This document shows, piece after piece, positions 38,483 through 50,203 of a DNA stretch of 64,000 nt. The translations under genes were made by a program, and so were the position numbers. Origin of the DNA: Albugo candida (taxonomy: Eukaryota > Oomycota > Peronosporomycetes > Albuginales > Albuginaceae). The notes under the pieces were generated by a model that did not search any database, was not told where the DNA came from, and saw only the letters and a program-made list of their open reading frames with translations. The first letter of the stretch is position 1. Every line of letters starts with the position of its first letter. The stretch is from the NCBI GenBank assembly GCA_905220665.1, contig CAJNAR010000029.1, positions 1 to 64,000 on the forward strand, read 5' to 3'.

Positions 38483-41039
38483 TCACTCTTCTTTGACGTA
38501 CTCAAATTCATCAGAAAGAGACCCATCGGGTTCACACGACAATTGCGTGCGTATTGTGTTCGCGTCCCCAAACCGTCTCAGTATATCGTCACCGCATTGG
38601 TGTATATCCTCACTACAATCCAAAATCGCACCACTCGACGTCCTCAGATAATATTTTACCATTCTCACTCTTTTCCTCTTCCTCCGAAAAATGGCGAAAT
38701 GAGTCCGTTTCCTCTCATCCTCAAAGGCAACACAGCTTTCCTCACTTTTGCAGCGTATCGCTCGCCGCAGCCTTTCCATTGAGATTTCATTGTTTTGTGG
38801 CATGAAGAGGTCGCTTTCACGCGCGTGCAGCCGGCGGTACATGTCCAGCACACGTCCATTGGCGTGAACGTATAGTACATGGAGATAGAATGAGGATATA
38901 GCGATACTCAAGTACGTGAGGTACAGCATCCACGTGAGGGAGACGCCGACGATGCCGCTTCCTTGAGCTCCATGGAACCGCGAATACAGCTTGAATGCAT
39001 CGCCTTCCACGCATAAACAATCCTGGGATGACAGGGCATTGCGTACACAAGCAGTTTGCGTCCAAAAATGCGATTTACATTGATATTGGTGCGTGAGTGC
39101 GTCAACAATGAAAATGAGGAATGGATCGAGGAAAGCAGAAATCCCCAAAGAAACGACAAATTCAGATCCGAATGCGGGAAGCTCGAACAAAAGCTTCTGG
39201 AACGCGAGGGTGAAGCCAGATGCCGCTACAAATAGCATATAATTCGCAAAACATCCGATCAAAATGACTCCGATTTCTAGATTGAGGGAAATATTTGCTG
39301 GTGTGTATTTGACAAAACACGTCCACGAACGCATTTGGAAGTTGTAGACGGGGACGTGAAGGCTTCGTAGCAGTGTCCATTGGCTCAGGTAGTGGATATA
39401 CATCCGCATCCACAAGACCAGCAAAAAAATCGCCAAAGAGTGCCATAATTCCATTCTGTACCATGCGTTCCAACTCTTGCCGAAAACGAGCTCATGACGG
39501 AAGAAATAAAGTTTCCAACCGACAATAGATCGCTTATGACGTGAAGAGAGGCAATCTAGCGTATCGATCGCAAATGTATGCGCATCCTCATCAAAATGAG
39601 GGAGGATTTCAAGATCTTTTTCGGTGAGAGTGACGCCATCTCGAAACGATAAAAGCCCTTTGTCTGTCTCTCGATCATATTTGTGAGACATTATATCTTC
39701 AGACTGCACGATGGAAAGTAAGAAACATTCCTTCTTTGGCACACAACATTTGGCTTACCGCGACATGAATCTTGGCACACGTATGTTTCCTAGCGTTCGC
39801 GGTCTTCAACAGCTGAAGTTTCTTCCAAACATTTGTCCGAACGTTCACTCGGTCTTTTTTGTGCGCAGAAGCACTCCGTAAATCAATTTCTGCATCGAAA
39901 TCCGACCCGAATGTCCACTCATTTCGCATGGCTCGAGGATGGAGGCGTTCCCTCATACAGCGCACATTGAGTCGATCGTTTCCTCGTGTCATCAATTTCA
40001 TTTCAAAATAGAAATTCCCGAGCCAACAAGAGAGATCTCGCGCACACAGTCGTTCCATCCCTTGAAATGTCGTCACATTGGGGTCAACAGGACCTCGAAG
40101 GAAAAGAATCTTGAATTTCCCAGTCAAAAGCTCGCAAGGACCGGAAGAAACGGGAATCGCACCCCACCCAACAACATCTTCTCTAACCAACACGGACGAA
40201 TGATGCGTGGGTGAAAGCGAGACAAGCTCAAACACAATCACATGAAGCGGAGTCACGTCACACTCCGCCGGGCAGTGCAAGAAAAACCGCTGATGAATAC
40301 GAAAATCGATCGTATTACGATGATACAAAGGCTTGGTAAAGTGAGGCAATTCCCATTCATTTTTGAACGCGTGAGTCCGACCAGAAATCAAAGACCACTC
40401 CAAAGGTTGGCCGCCTAATCGATCATACAATCTCGCCACTACCATATACATTCCGGACAGCAATGTATCTCCAACACCTTTGATGACTCGTGCTCGTATT
40501 TCCATCGCGACAGGAATTCGACTCGATTCAACACGAAATTCGCGTCGAAACGAATCAAGCCAAGACAATTGCAACGTCCCAAATTGTTGATGTACATACG
40601 CATTCTGCCGACCCAACTTCCATTCCAATCGACGTTGCGCGTGACAGAATGCATTCTCCAGCTTTCGATGAAGAATCTGGAATTGACTCACGGCCTCAGC
40701 TCGACTCTTTGACTCATTTTTATGTCGCCTCTTTGCCTCAGCCCGCAATTGTTCCCTCCTCATTCGTTCATGAGTTTCTAACAATCGCATTCGATACTCA
40801 TACGCACGTGTCTCTCGATCTTCCCGTTCCATCCATAAACTCTGCATCAATCGCTCCCGTGCATGGATCTGTTCCAAAGGTATGTCACCGACAATCACTT
40901 GAGCGTCCGAAATGACAAGTTCGAATTCGCTGAGATACGAACGCATATCAATAACCGCATCGTCTTCCGTCTTGGTCGTCGGAACATAAATGAAAGATGC
41001 GCTACTTTCCACCTCATTTTCGAGCGTCAGATGTTCCAT
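38483..41039 (-). CDS. Coiled-coil / C2-like / four-TM protein, two exons, unknown function
   Basis: Exons 39759-41039 and 38483-39703 (minus strand) join to 833 residues through a 55-nt intron (GTAAGC ... GTGCAG); without it two overlapping frames would look like separate genes. Residues about 60-130 are a basic coiled coil (ERLMQSLWMEREDRETRAYEYRM and onward). Residues about 165-400 look like a beta-sandwich of C2 type (IRARVIKGVGDTLLSGMYMVVARLYDRL), but this is only a resemblance. Four transmembrane helices follow at about 518-538, 574-596, 610-631 and 681-709, with a Cys-containing loop between the last two. The tail is charged and ends with EFEYVKEE. I know no named family with this order; conservation in other flagellate protists would be the obvious test. 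Confidence 0.75.
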
Positions 41040-41331
41040 AAGCGACTCATTCTGAAGAATGTATTAATAAAAACTGTTACATGTCACAAAGGCGCCATTT
41101 ATTTCATGCGATACATTGTGTAATTATCGGCTTCAGTCAGTCTAAAATTTCGAATTCTTCACGCGTCAGAAAGAGAATCGCTCCTTTTATAAAGTGGAAG
41201 GAACCATTGGCTGTCGGAAAAAATGTCTGGAAAGAAGTCGTTCGATTACGCAACCGCGAAAAATTGTAGTAGCGACTTAAGAGCTTCAGTTGCTTGAGTT
41301 GTTATTCACAACTCTTTTTCAACGGAGACGT

Positions 41332-44300
41332 ATGAGCGCAAAGTTGGAGACCAAAAAAGTCGAGTCGAATCGCGCTACTTTGATCAACTGGCAGGATCCT
41401 CATGCGCTTTATGAGCGCGTTGCGACGAAGCTCGAGAATGCGTTGGGGCAGCCTTTACCACAAATGGAAGTCCGTTTTCAGAATATAACAATTACCGCCA
41501 AGATGGAGCGAGGGAAGGATGAGTCTGGGAAAATGCCGACATTTGGGAATGCGGCGATGCGTGTCGCTCAAAAATGCTGTCGAGATTATCGAGAAACGCA
41601 CGAAAAAGTGATTTTAGACGACGTGTCTGGGGTTCTACGACCAGGATCCATGACACTCGTTTTAGGGCAACCAGCTTCGGGTAAATCCACACTGTTGAAA
41701 TACCTTAGTGGTCGGTTTCACCATAAGAAAAACGTGAGTATACGAGGCGAAGTTTCATATAACGGTGTCGCTAACCACCAGTTAACTGCTGTACTACCAC
41801 AATTCGTCTCGTACGTCAGTCAAAAAGATGAACATTTTGCCGATTTGACTGTGAAGGAGACGCTCGAATTTGCGAGAAATCTAACTGCGTGGAAATTTCC
41901 TCAGCCTTTAGCTCGAAAACTACAGAAAATTACGTCTGAAAATGCGGTCGAGGCGCTCGCACTCGCTAACGCGATGTATCAGCACTACCCTGATATTGTA
42001 ATTGAGTCATACGGGCTTCAAGATTGCAAGGATACAAAAATCGGAAGTGGAATGCTTCGCGGCGTTTCCGGTGGGGAACGTAAACGTGTCACAAGCGGAG
42101 AGATGGAAATTGGGTTTCGTAATGTCACATTCATGGATGAAATCAGTACGGGGCTCGATAGTGCAGCAACACTCGATATTATAAAGTTACAACGCACACT
42201 TGCCCGTACCTTCCACAAAACAATTGTCATTGCACTTCTACAGCCTTCACCGCAAGTGTTTGAGCTATTCGATCATGTGATTTTGTTAAATCAAGGTCAT
42301 GTGATGTATCAAGGACCACGCGAGAAAGCAGTCCACTATTTTGAGAAGATGGGGTTTGTTCGTCCGTGTGATCGCGATCCAGCAGATTTTCTCCTCGATA
42401 TTGGAACCAAAGAGCAAGTTCGATACCAGACATCCAATTTCCGGTCGGTGAGCTTACCTCGAACCCCGGAAGAATTCGCACATGCGTTCCGGAGATCGCG
42501 GTATTACGCTCGAATACAGCAGCAAGTTTGCGAGCCAATGAATCCTACACTTCGGCGGGATGTAGAAGAGTATATGGAGCCTAGTAAACCGTTCACGGTG
42601 ACCTACTTCCGGGAATTATGTGTTCTTACGAAACGAAGTTGGCTGCTTACTATTCGCAATCCAGCACTTGTGCAAGGCCGAACGCTCATGATAATAATAT
42701 CTGGGCTCTTATACGGCACCATTTTCTACCAAATCGAGCCAACAAACATTCAAGTTATGCTTGGAGTCTTTTTCGCATCGACTATGTTTATCGCGCTAGG
42801 GCAAGTGGCTATGATTCCAACATTTATTGAGGCTCGTGACATATTTTACAAACAACGTGACGCCAATTTTCATCGAACGAGCTGCTTCATATTTGCCAAT
42901 ACGCTTATACAAATGATACCCATCGTGTTGCGTGGACTTGTATTTGGAACTATGGTGTACTGGTTCTGCGGTCTGGTACCTGCATTCTCGTCATTCGCGC
43001 TGTTCATCCTCGTGATGATTGTGGTCGGACTGGTTTTCAATGCGTGGTTTTTCTTTATTGCAATGATATCGTCCGATATCCACATTGCTCATCCATTTGC
43101 GATGCTTTCCATCTTATTCTTCGCATTGTATGCGGGGTTCATCGTTGTCCGGTCACAAATTCCTAATTATCTTTTATGGATTTATTGGAATAATCCGATT
43201 TCCTGGTGCATTCGTATGCTTGGAATCAACCAGTACCGTAACAGCACACTCGATGTTTGTGTGTATGAAGGGATCAATTACTGTAAGCGATTTGGTACGA
43301 CGTTTGGAAAATACTCCTTAAAGCTTTTTGATGTGTACACGGATCAAAAATGGATTTTGTATGGATTTATATACTTATGCGCAATGTATGTGCTACTTAC
43401 AATTGCGAGTATTTTCGTGCTCGAGTATCAACGCGTCGACGTTCACGATTACTCGTCTGCTCCGATGGAAGAGATCGATGACGAGGATACCACTCATGAA
43501 GCTCGAAAAGACAGCTATACCACGCTGCAGACACCAATGGACAATCAAGAAGAGGTCCGTTTGCCAATCGGCCACGAGGATGCAGCATTTGTACCCGTGA
43601 CACTCTGTTTCAAGAATTTATATTACTCGGTCCCCGACCCGAATGCCCCAAAACAGGATCTTACATTACTTCAGGGTATTTCAGGATATGCAATGCCTGG
43701 CACAATGACCGCGTTGATGGGATCCTCGGGTGCTGGCAAAACTACATTGATGGATGTGATTGCTGGACGTAAAACCGGTGGTAAAATACAAGGCGACATT
43801 ATGCTCAACGGGTACCCGGCTTCCGTGCTGGCAATTCGGCGGAGTACGGGGTACTGCGAGCAAATGGATATCCACTCAGAAGCGTCGACGTTCCGGGAAG
43901 CACTGACATTCAGCGCGTTTCTTCGACAAGGAGCTGATGTGTCTGCAGCAGTCAAATACCATTCAGTGCAAGAGTGTCTCGACCTGTTGAATCTGAATGC
44001 GATCGCGGATAAAATCATTCGTGGAAGCTCTGTGGAGCAACTCAAACGACTTACGATCGGTGTGGAACTCGCTGCTCGACCGAGTGTCCTCTTTTTGGAT
44101 GAGCCAACAAGCGGTTTGGATGCGCGTTGTGCAAAAGTAATTATGGACGGTGTGCGTAAAGTGGCTGACTCGGGGAGAACGATTGTTTGCACGATTCATC
44201 AGCCGTCTTATGAAGTGTTCCAGCTATTTGATAGTTTATTACTGCTCAAAAGGGGAGGCGAAATGGTGTATTTTGGTGAATTGGGTCAAAAATGTAAAAC

Positions 44301-45405
44301 ACTTGTAACGTATTTTGAGGCGATTCCTGGAGTAGAAAAACTTCCTTTACATTATAATCCAGCCTCATGGATGTTAGAGTGTATTGGAGCAGGAGTTTGT
44401 CACGCATCAGACGTGGATTTTGTAGCGTACTTTGCGCAAAGTCCGGAACGTCGCTATCTAACGGCTACGCTGGATAAAGATGGTGTTGGTGTACCGTCTT
44501 TGATGGTGCCTCAGTTACATTATACTCAGAAACGGGCGGCACGTGCAATGACTCAAATGCAATGGGTGATTGGTCGATTCTTTGTTCTCTATTGGCGTAC
44601 GCCAACGTATACATTAACGCGCTTCGTTATCGCAATCATTCTTGCGTTGGTGTTTGGACTCACGTTTTTGGGTACGGATTATCAGACTTTCCAACAAGTA
44701 AATTCAGGGATGGGAATGTTCTTCGTATCGACTTTATTTCTATCGTTTATTGTAACAGACGGTACGATGGCACCCACGTTTCAAGAACGTGCTGCGTTCT
44801 ATCGCGAGCGAGCCTCTGAAACGTACAACGCCTTATGGTATTTTATTGGCTCTAGTTTGGCCGAAATTCCTTATTTATTTATGACCGCGTTGATGTTTAC
44901 AGCTATATTTTTCCCAATGGTGGGCCTGACACTTTATTGGAAAGATTGGATTTTATTTTTCCTAGCGTTATTTACAGAATTATTACTATCCGTATATATG
45001 GGCAAATTCATTGCAAATAGTCTTCCGAATCTCGAGCTTGCAATGGTTTTGAATGTAATTTGGAGTATTGCAAGTCTACTTACGATGGGATTTAGTCCGC
45101 CTGCAAAATCGATTCCTTCAGGATATCGTTGGCTGTATTACATTCTTCCACGACGATATCAATTCAATACATTGGCGGCGATTGCTTTCGGTCAATGCAA
45201 CACGCCTTCAGATATCGGCTGTGCGCCTCTATTGGGTGGGCCTTCGGTAATTGGAAACGTTACGGTGAAAGAGTTTGTCAAAGACGTTTTTGACGCAGAT
45301 TACGATCACATTGGAAGAAATTTTGCAGTGTGTTTGGGTGCGACTGCAATTTTCTTGTTATTGTCATTAGTTTGTACGCGTTTCGTGAATTTTCAGAAAA
45401 GATGA
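41332..45405 (+). CDS. Full-size PDR-type ABC transporter (ABCG family)
   Basis: The protein has 1357 residues and starts at ATG 41332 (MSAKLETKKVE); the frame is open upstream but lacks ATG. The order NBD-TMD-NBD-TMD is the reverse orientation typical of PDR/ABCG. NBD1 has Walker A GQPASGKST near residue 112 and signature VSGGERKRV near 245. TMD1 follows at about 435-690. NBD2 has Walker A GSSGAGKTT near 798, Walker B VLFLDEPTSGLDA, and signature SSVEQLKRLTI near 900, where the canonical LSGGQ is replaced. TMD2 at about 1080-1350 is hydrophobic. This replacement in NBD2 is common in oomycete PDR pumps (usually VEQRKR). It is a plasma-membrane exporter, probably of lipids or xenobiotics. It is divergent from the four-TM gene (292 bp between starts). 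Single exon. Confidence 0.96.
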   Translation: MSAKLETKKVESNRATLINWQDPHALYERVATKLENALGQPLPQMEVRFQNITITAKMERGKDESGKMPTFGNAAMRVAQKCCRDYRETHEKVILDDVSGVLRPGSMTLVLGQPASGKSTLLKYLSGRFHHKKNVSIRGEVSYNGVANHQLTAVLPQFVSYVSQKDEHFADLTVKETLEFARNLTAWKFPQPLARKLQKITSENAVEALALANAMYQHYPDIVIESYGLQDCKDTKIGSGMLRGVSGGERKRVTSGEMEIGFRNVTFMDEISTGLDSAATLDIIKLQRTLARTFHKTIVIALLQPSPQVFELFDHVILLNQGHVMYQGPREKAVHYFEKMGFVRPCDRDPADFLLDIGTKEQVRYQTSNFRSVSLPRTPEEFAHAFRRSRYYARIQQQVCEPMNPTLRRDVEEYMEPSKPFTVTYFRELCVLTKRSWLLTIRNPALVQGRTLMIIISGLLYGTIFYQIEPTNIQVMLGVFFASTMFIALGQVAMIPTFIEARDIFYKQRDANFHRTSCFIFANTLIQMIPIVLRGLVFGTMVYWFCGLVPAFSSFALFILVMIVVGLVFNAWFFFIAMISSDIHIAHPFAMLSILFFALYAGFIVVRSQIPNYLLWIYWNNPISWCIRMLGINQYRNSTLDVCVYEGINYCKRFGTTFGKYSLKLFDVYTDQKWILYGFIYLCAMYVLLTIASIFVLEYQRVDVHDYSSAPMEEIDDEDTTHEARKDSYTTLQTPMDNQEEVRLPIGHEDAAFVPVTLCFKNLYYSVPDPNAPKQDLTLLQGISGYAMPGTMTALMGSSGAGKTTLMDVIAGRKTGGKIQGDIMLNGYPASVLAIRRSTGYCEQMDIHSEASTFREALTFSAFLRQGADVSAAVKYHSVQECLDLLNLNAIADKIIRGSSVEQLKRLTIGVELAARPSVLFLDEPTSGLDARCAKVIMDGVRKVADSGRTIVCTIHQPSYEVFQLFDSLLLLKRGGEMVYFGELGQKCKTLVTYFEAIPGVEKLPLHYNPASWMLECIGAGVCHASDVDFVAYFAQSPERRYLTATLDKDGVGVPSLMVPQLHYTQKRAARAMTQMQWVIGRFFVLYWRTPTYTLTRFVIAIILALVFGLTFLGTDYQTFQQVNSGMGMFFVSTLFLSFIVTDGTMAPTFQERAAFYRERASETYNALWYFIGSSLAEIPYLFMTALMFTAIFFPMVGLTLYWKDWILFFLALFTELLLSVYMGKFIANSLPNLELAMVLNVIWSIASLLTMGFSPPAKSIPSGYRWLYYILPRRYQFNTLAAIAFGQCNTPSDIGCAPLLGGPSVIGNVTVKEFVKDVFDADYDHIGRNFAVCLGATAIFLLLSLVCTRFVNFQKR

Positions 45406-45516
45406 GGATTGGCTCATTGTATAATTACGTTAATCGAGGTATTTGCCATTGTAAACGTTGTCGCATTACAAAATGACCGTCGCCGTCTACCTGTCGCGAT
45501 GCTGCGTCGTCTGTGA

Positions 45517-47091
<1,575 letters not shown>

Positions 47092-48866
47092 CTGCTTAAT
47101 TTCAGCTTATATTAAGACGGTTACGGTGCAAGCCATAATACTACAAGCTGACAATAACAGGATTGATCATAGGCGGCATATATATCTCGAGTACGTTATG
47201 TCCTCTCGATGGTTATGCAGATATTGCCTTTTATGACACCTCAGGTAGTGCTGCTACCCAAAGGGTGAAATATAAGCGCACATAACGCCTTTGCAGTAAT
47301 ATGAGGTGTATATTTACATTCACTCAACGTATAGCTTTTGGCATGCATACCACTGCATGTTAATCTCAAACACGTCGATAATGCATGTATCTTATCACGA
47401 CAATGTTATCAGATGGTAATGCGCGAACAAACGTTTGTGTGACACTCCGTGAAGTTTGGCGAGAAATTGGCGAGAAATCAATCCGATCTTTTCACTAAGC
47501 CACATCACTCCTTGCGTGCTTCTACAGTATAGCCGTCGAGTCAGAGGCTGCTGAACGTACTCAAGGTGTAGACTTTCCTTTTAGAAATCGCGTCTAACAG
47601 TACATTAAGAATTCTTGAATCAATAAACATTGACCCCTTGCAGAGAAGTCGTTCAAACCACCTCAGTCACGACATGCTGACAATCACGTGCCTGAGTGGC
47701 AGTCGCAAACTAAATTTAATCTGCAAAAGACTGGGTGTATCTTCTCTTGACGATTGTAGGTCCAGTGTGACCAGCAGTATTCATTACAAATAAATAACAA
47801 AGGGAAGTAGATATCATCCACTTTTGCTTGTTATTTGTTTCCTACAGGAGCTTCCATCTTTAGGCAAACTGTCTCTGACAAAATCACTATCAAGAGTCGT
47901 TATAGCTCGCAGTCGAATGATCAGAGTGATAACAATCAGGGCGATTGTCACACAGATATTCGTTTTGCGCTTATAGAGTACCTACCCCCTCATCCCATAG
48001 TCGCGGTGAGAATTTCGCGTTATCAGTACTTTGAGATTATATTCGGATCTCACAATTTGTGCATATCACTTTGGAAAACGCTCCCATTGATTACTTCACG
48101 TATTTATCACAATGGAAAGAGTATACAACGGTTTCGCGTTGTACGAGCCCTAAATACGATGAATTTATAACCAATCACCAGATACTATCAGGTAGGCGTG
48201 TAGTTCTGCCACCATAACTTTAAACACACGAGAATTGTAGTGTTCATACAACAGTGAGGTTGCTATTATCAAAATTGTGGGTTCAGGAAAGACTCTCATT
48301 GTAAGGGCTTCCGCATTAAAGCATTTTGATATGGTAGACACCTATTTTATCCGGAACAGCACGCAGTACAGTCGAATTGACAATAGTCTGGGCAATAAAG
48401 TCTGTGAGCTAAACTGAAACAACCATTATTGATAAACTGCGATACCGAGATCAATAGCGAAAAATTTTATACATGCAGCAATCAAGGTCTACAGCTTTTG
48501 CGCAAGGCTCGCTAAATTGTTGTGCCTTTTTTTTCTCAGCTGCCCCGTCTGTCGATAAGCTCCCAATTGCGGAAAAAGATGTGATTTTAGAAAAGCCATT
48601 TCTGGCTCGATTATTACCTTCAGACATTCGAAAGCTCACCATATAGCATACCCCTACGATGGTCTTGACAATTGTATCAAATAGCCGATAAATGAATCTT
48701 CCACATTTCATTGTCTCACTTCGATAGATCGCTATAGCAGTACAATTTGAAAATTTCTATTACCATAGGGCTGATACCCCACCTCGATTGTGCGATTCGA
48801 AAAAGCAGATAGCTTTAGTTTCTGCAATTTTGAAACTTCACTCACTTTTGAATTCTACGACACACA
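47092..48866. other. Gene-poor interval, 1.8 kb
   Basis: No confident gene. A plus-strand frame at 47835-48170 follows a plausible acceptor (TCCTACAG at about 47842-47849) but has no ATG of its own and no recognisable domain. A minus ORF at 48451-48711 is listed separately. The last 155 bp form a common upstream region of that ORF and the secreted-protein gene at 48867. Confidence 0.5.
48451..48711 (-). CDS. Possible small ORF divergent from the secreted-protein gene
   Basis: The ORF has 86 codons and starts at ATG 48711 (MKCGRFIYRLFDTIVKTIVGVCYMV). Its first 28 residues are basic then hydrophobic and could act as a signal or anchor sequence. The rest is polar with four further cysteines, two of them adjacent (DLDCCMYKIF). 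No domain is recognised. It shares a 155-bp upstream region with the secreted protein gene at 48867, which is the main reason to keep it. It could be chance. Confidence 0.3.
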   Translation of the reverse strand: MKCGRFIYRLFDTIVKTIVGVCYMVSFRMSEGNNRARNGFSKITSFSAIGSLSTDGAAEKKKAQQFSEPCAKAVDLDCCMYKIFRY

Positions 48867-49967
48867 ATGAAGTTTATCAATCAGCAATTTTGCTTTGTTT
48901 TCTGCATATCCTGGATACCAAAGCTTATATATGCGATGTGCACCATTGAAATGTCCATCGTAAAAAACAAATATAACGAGGTACTAGAAGATGATCGGGT
49001 AGAAGTCTGTGTGACCATAGATGGCGCAATATATCCGACAATGACATGTAAACCCGAATTGATTTACAAACCTGAATTCTTCTACAATGATCTGGCAGAG
49101 CTTTGTCGTTTGCTTCCAACTGAGGAATTCGTTGCAGGTGAAACTAGTGGCCTGATCGATTATGATGAATTGGGAGAGACTGCATACGTAATACAGGACA
49201 ATAAGTATAATGAAGATATGGTATACAAGTCGGTCATACCTGGTAAAGAAAAAACATTGCCCTTCTTCGATCTTCTCGTAGTCCAATTATTTGATAAATT
49301 CAAACGCCTCGATAACCTCTTTTTCGTATGGCCGAATCCACTGAAGCCAACGTTATACGCATTTTTTAAAGAGGGAGTTCATAAGGACACGAGAACTATT
49401 GCATTTAAGCATACCGCTATTATTGAGCATACGCAGCAATTGTCTACTGGAAAAATGGGTCCTTTTGTAGCAACTGTCATGGTCAGTCATGCAGGGAGCC
49501 ACTTCTCTTCAGCAGAACAACAAAAAGTGTATTTCGACTATACCAAAATATGGAGCGTTATACCACATTCAGTATTAGAGCTCTTCTTTGACGCTTTTGC
49601 TCATACATGCCGTGGACTGGACCCATATGATTTTGATTGCGCAGCAACTTGCAAAGAGGATTTGCCGTCCATTGACTTTGTGTTTGACCATCGTCCTGGC
49701 AGCGAACCGCTCAACACGAGATTTGAGCACGGAAGTGACCCAGTAACACTCCAATTCAAACCTCGTTATTATATCACGGCTCGACGCGAGTCCGAAAAGA
49801 AATGCTATATGGCATTAAGATCCAGAAAAGAAAAAACCACGGAGGAAAAGGGGGTTGAGTCTGACTGGGTGCTCAGCTCTTTATTTGCCAGGCGATACCC
49901 AACAATATTCAAGATGGATAAGGGTACATATAGAAGAGATATCTACTTCTATATCGTCATATTGTAA
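48867..49967 (+). CDS. Secreted pepsin-like protein lacking catalytic aspartate motifs (pseudo-protease)
   Basis: The protein has 366 residues and starts at ATG 48867. Residues 1-24 look like a signal peptide (FINQQFCFVFCISWIPKLIYA). The C-terminal half has the layout of an A1 aspartic protease. CAATCKEDLPSIDFVFD matches the place where pepsins have CxxIxxLPxIxFxI, and DWVLSSLFARRYPTIFKMDKG matches WILGDVFLRxYYTVFDxxxxxIG. The second active-site loop appears as VYFDYTKIWSVIPHSVLELFF, with DYT in place of DTG, and the first as PTMTCKPELIYKP, with no DTG at all. If the alignment is right, the enzyme cannot cleave. It lies in gene-poor DNA and is a candidate secreted host-interaction protein. 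The fold assignment is by pattern, not search. Single exon. Confidence 0.6.
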   Translation: MKFINQQFCFVFCISWIPKLIYAMCTIEMSIVKNKYNEVLEDDRVEVCVTIDGAIYPTMTCKPELIYKPEFFYNDLAELCRLLPTEEFVAGETSGLIDYDELGETAYVIQDNKYNEDMVYKSVIPGKEKTLPFFDLLVVQLFDKFKRLDNLFFVWPNPLKPTLYAFFKEGVHKDTRTIAFKHTAIIEHTQQLSTGKMGPFVATVMVSHAGSHFSSAEQQKVYFDYTKIWSVIPHSVLELFFDAFAHTCRGLDPYDFDCAATCKEDLPSIDFVFDHRPGSEPLNTRFEHGSDPVTLQFKPRYYITARRESEKKCYMALRSRKEKTTEEKGVESDWVLSSLFARRYPTIFKMDKGTYRRDIYFYIVIL

Positions 49968-50203
49968 AACTGTGTTCATGATTTGGCCACTTCCTCTTGG
50001 AAATTTGTTGATAGCGAATAATCTTAAGTTTTGGATCTCTTCTCTTTTCTTCTTGTGTTGCTTTGGTGCTATCTGTTAGATCTGATGCTGCTCCCTAGGT
50101 TTCTAATAGTCTTGTATGAAATGATTATATGCGCTCTGAATATAAGGAGCTAAGTAAGGTTATTTTCAACTTAGAAAAAGTGGTATTGAGCTTTTAGACG
50201 CTA

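Noticed and set aside
39699..39742. Two overlapping genes at the junction of the four-TM locus
   Set aside because: The overlap disappears when the 55-nt GT-AG intron 39704-39758 is removed; one continuous protein results.
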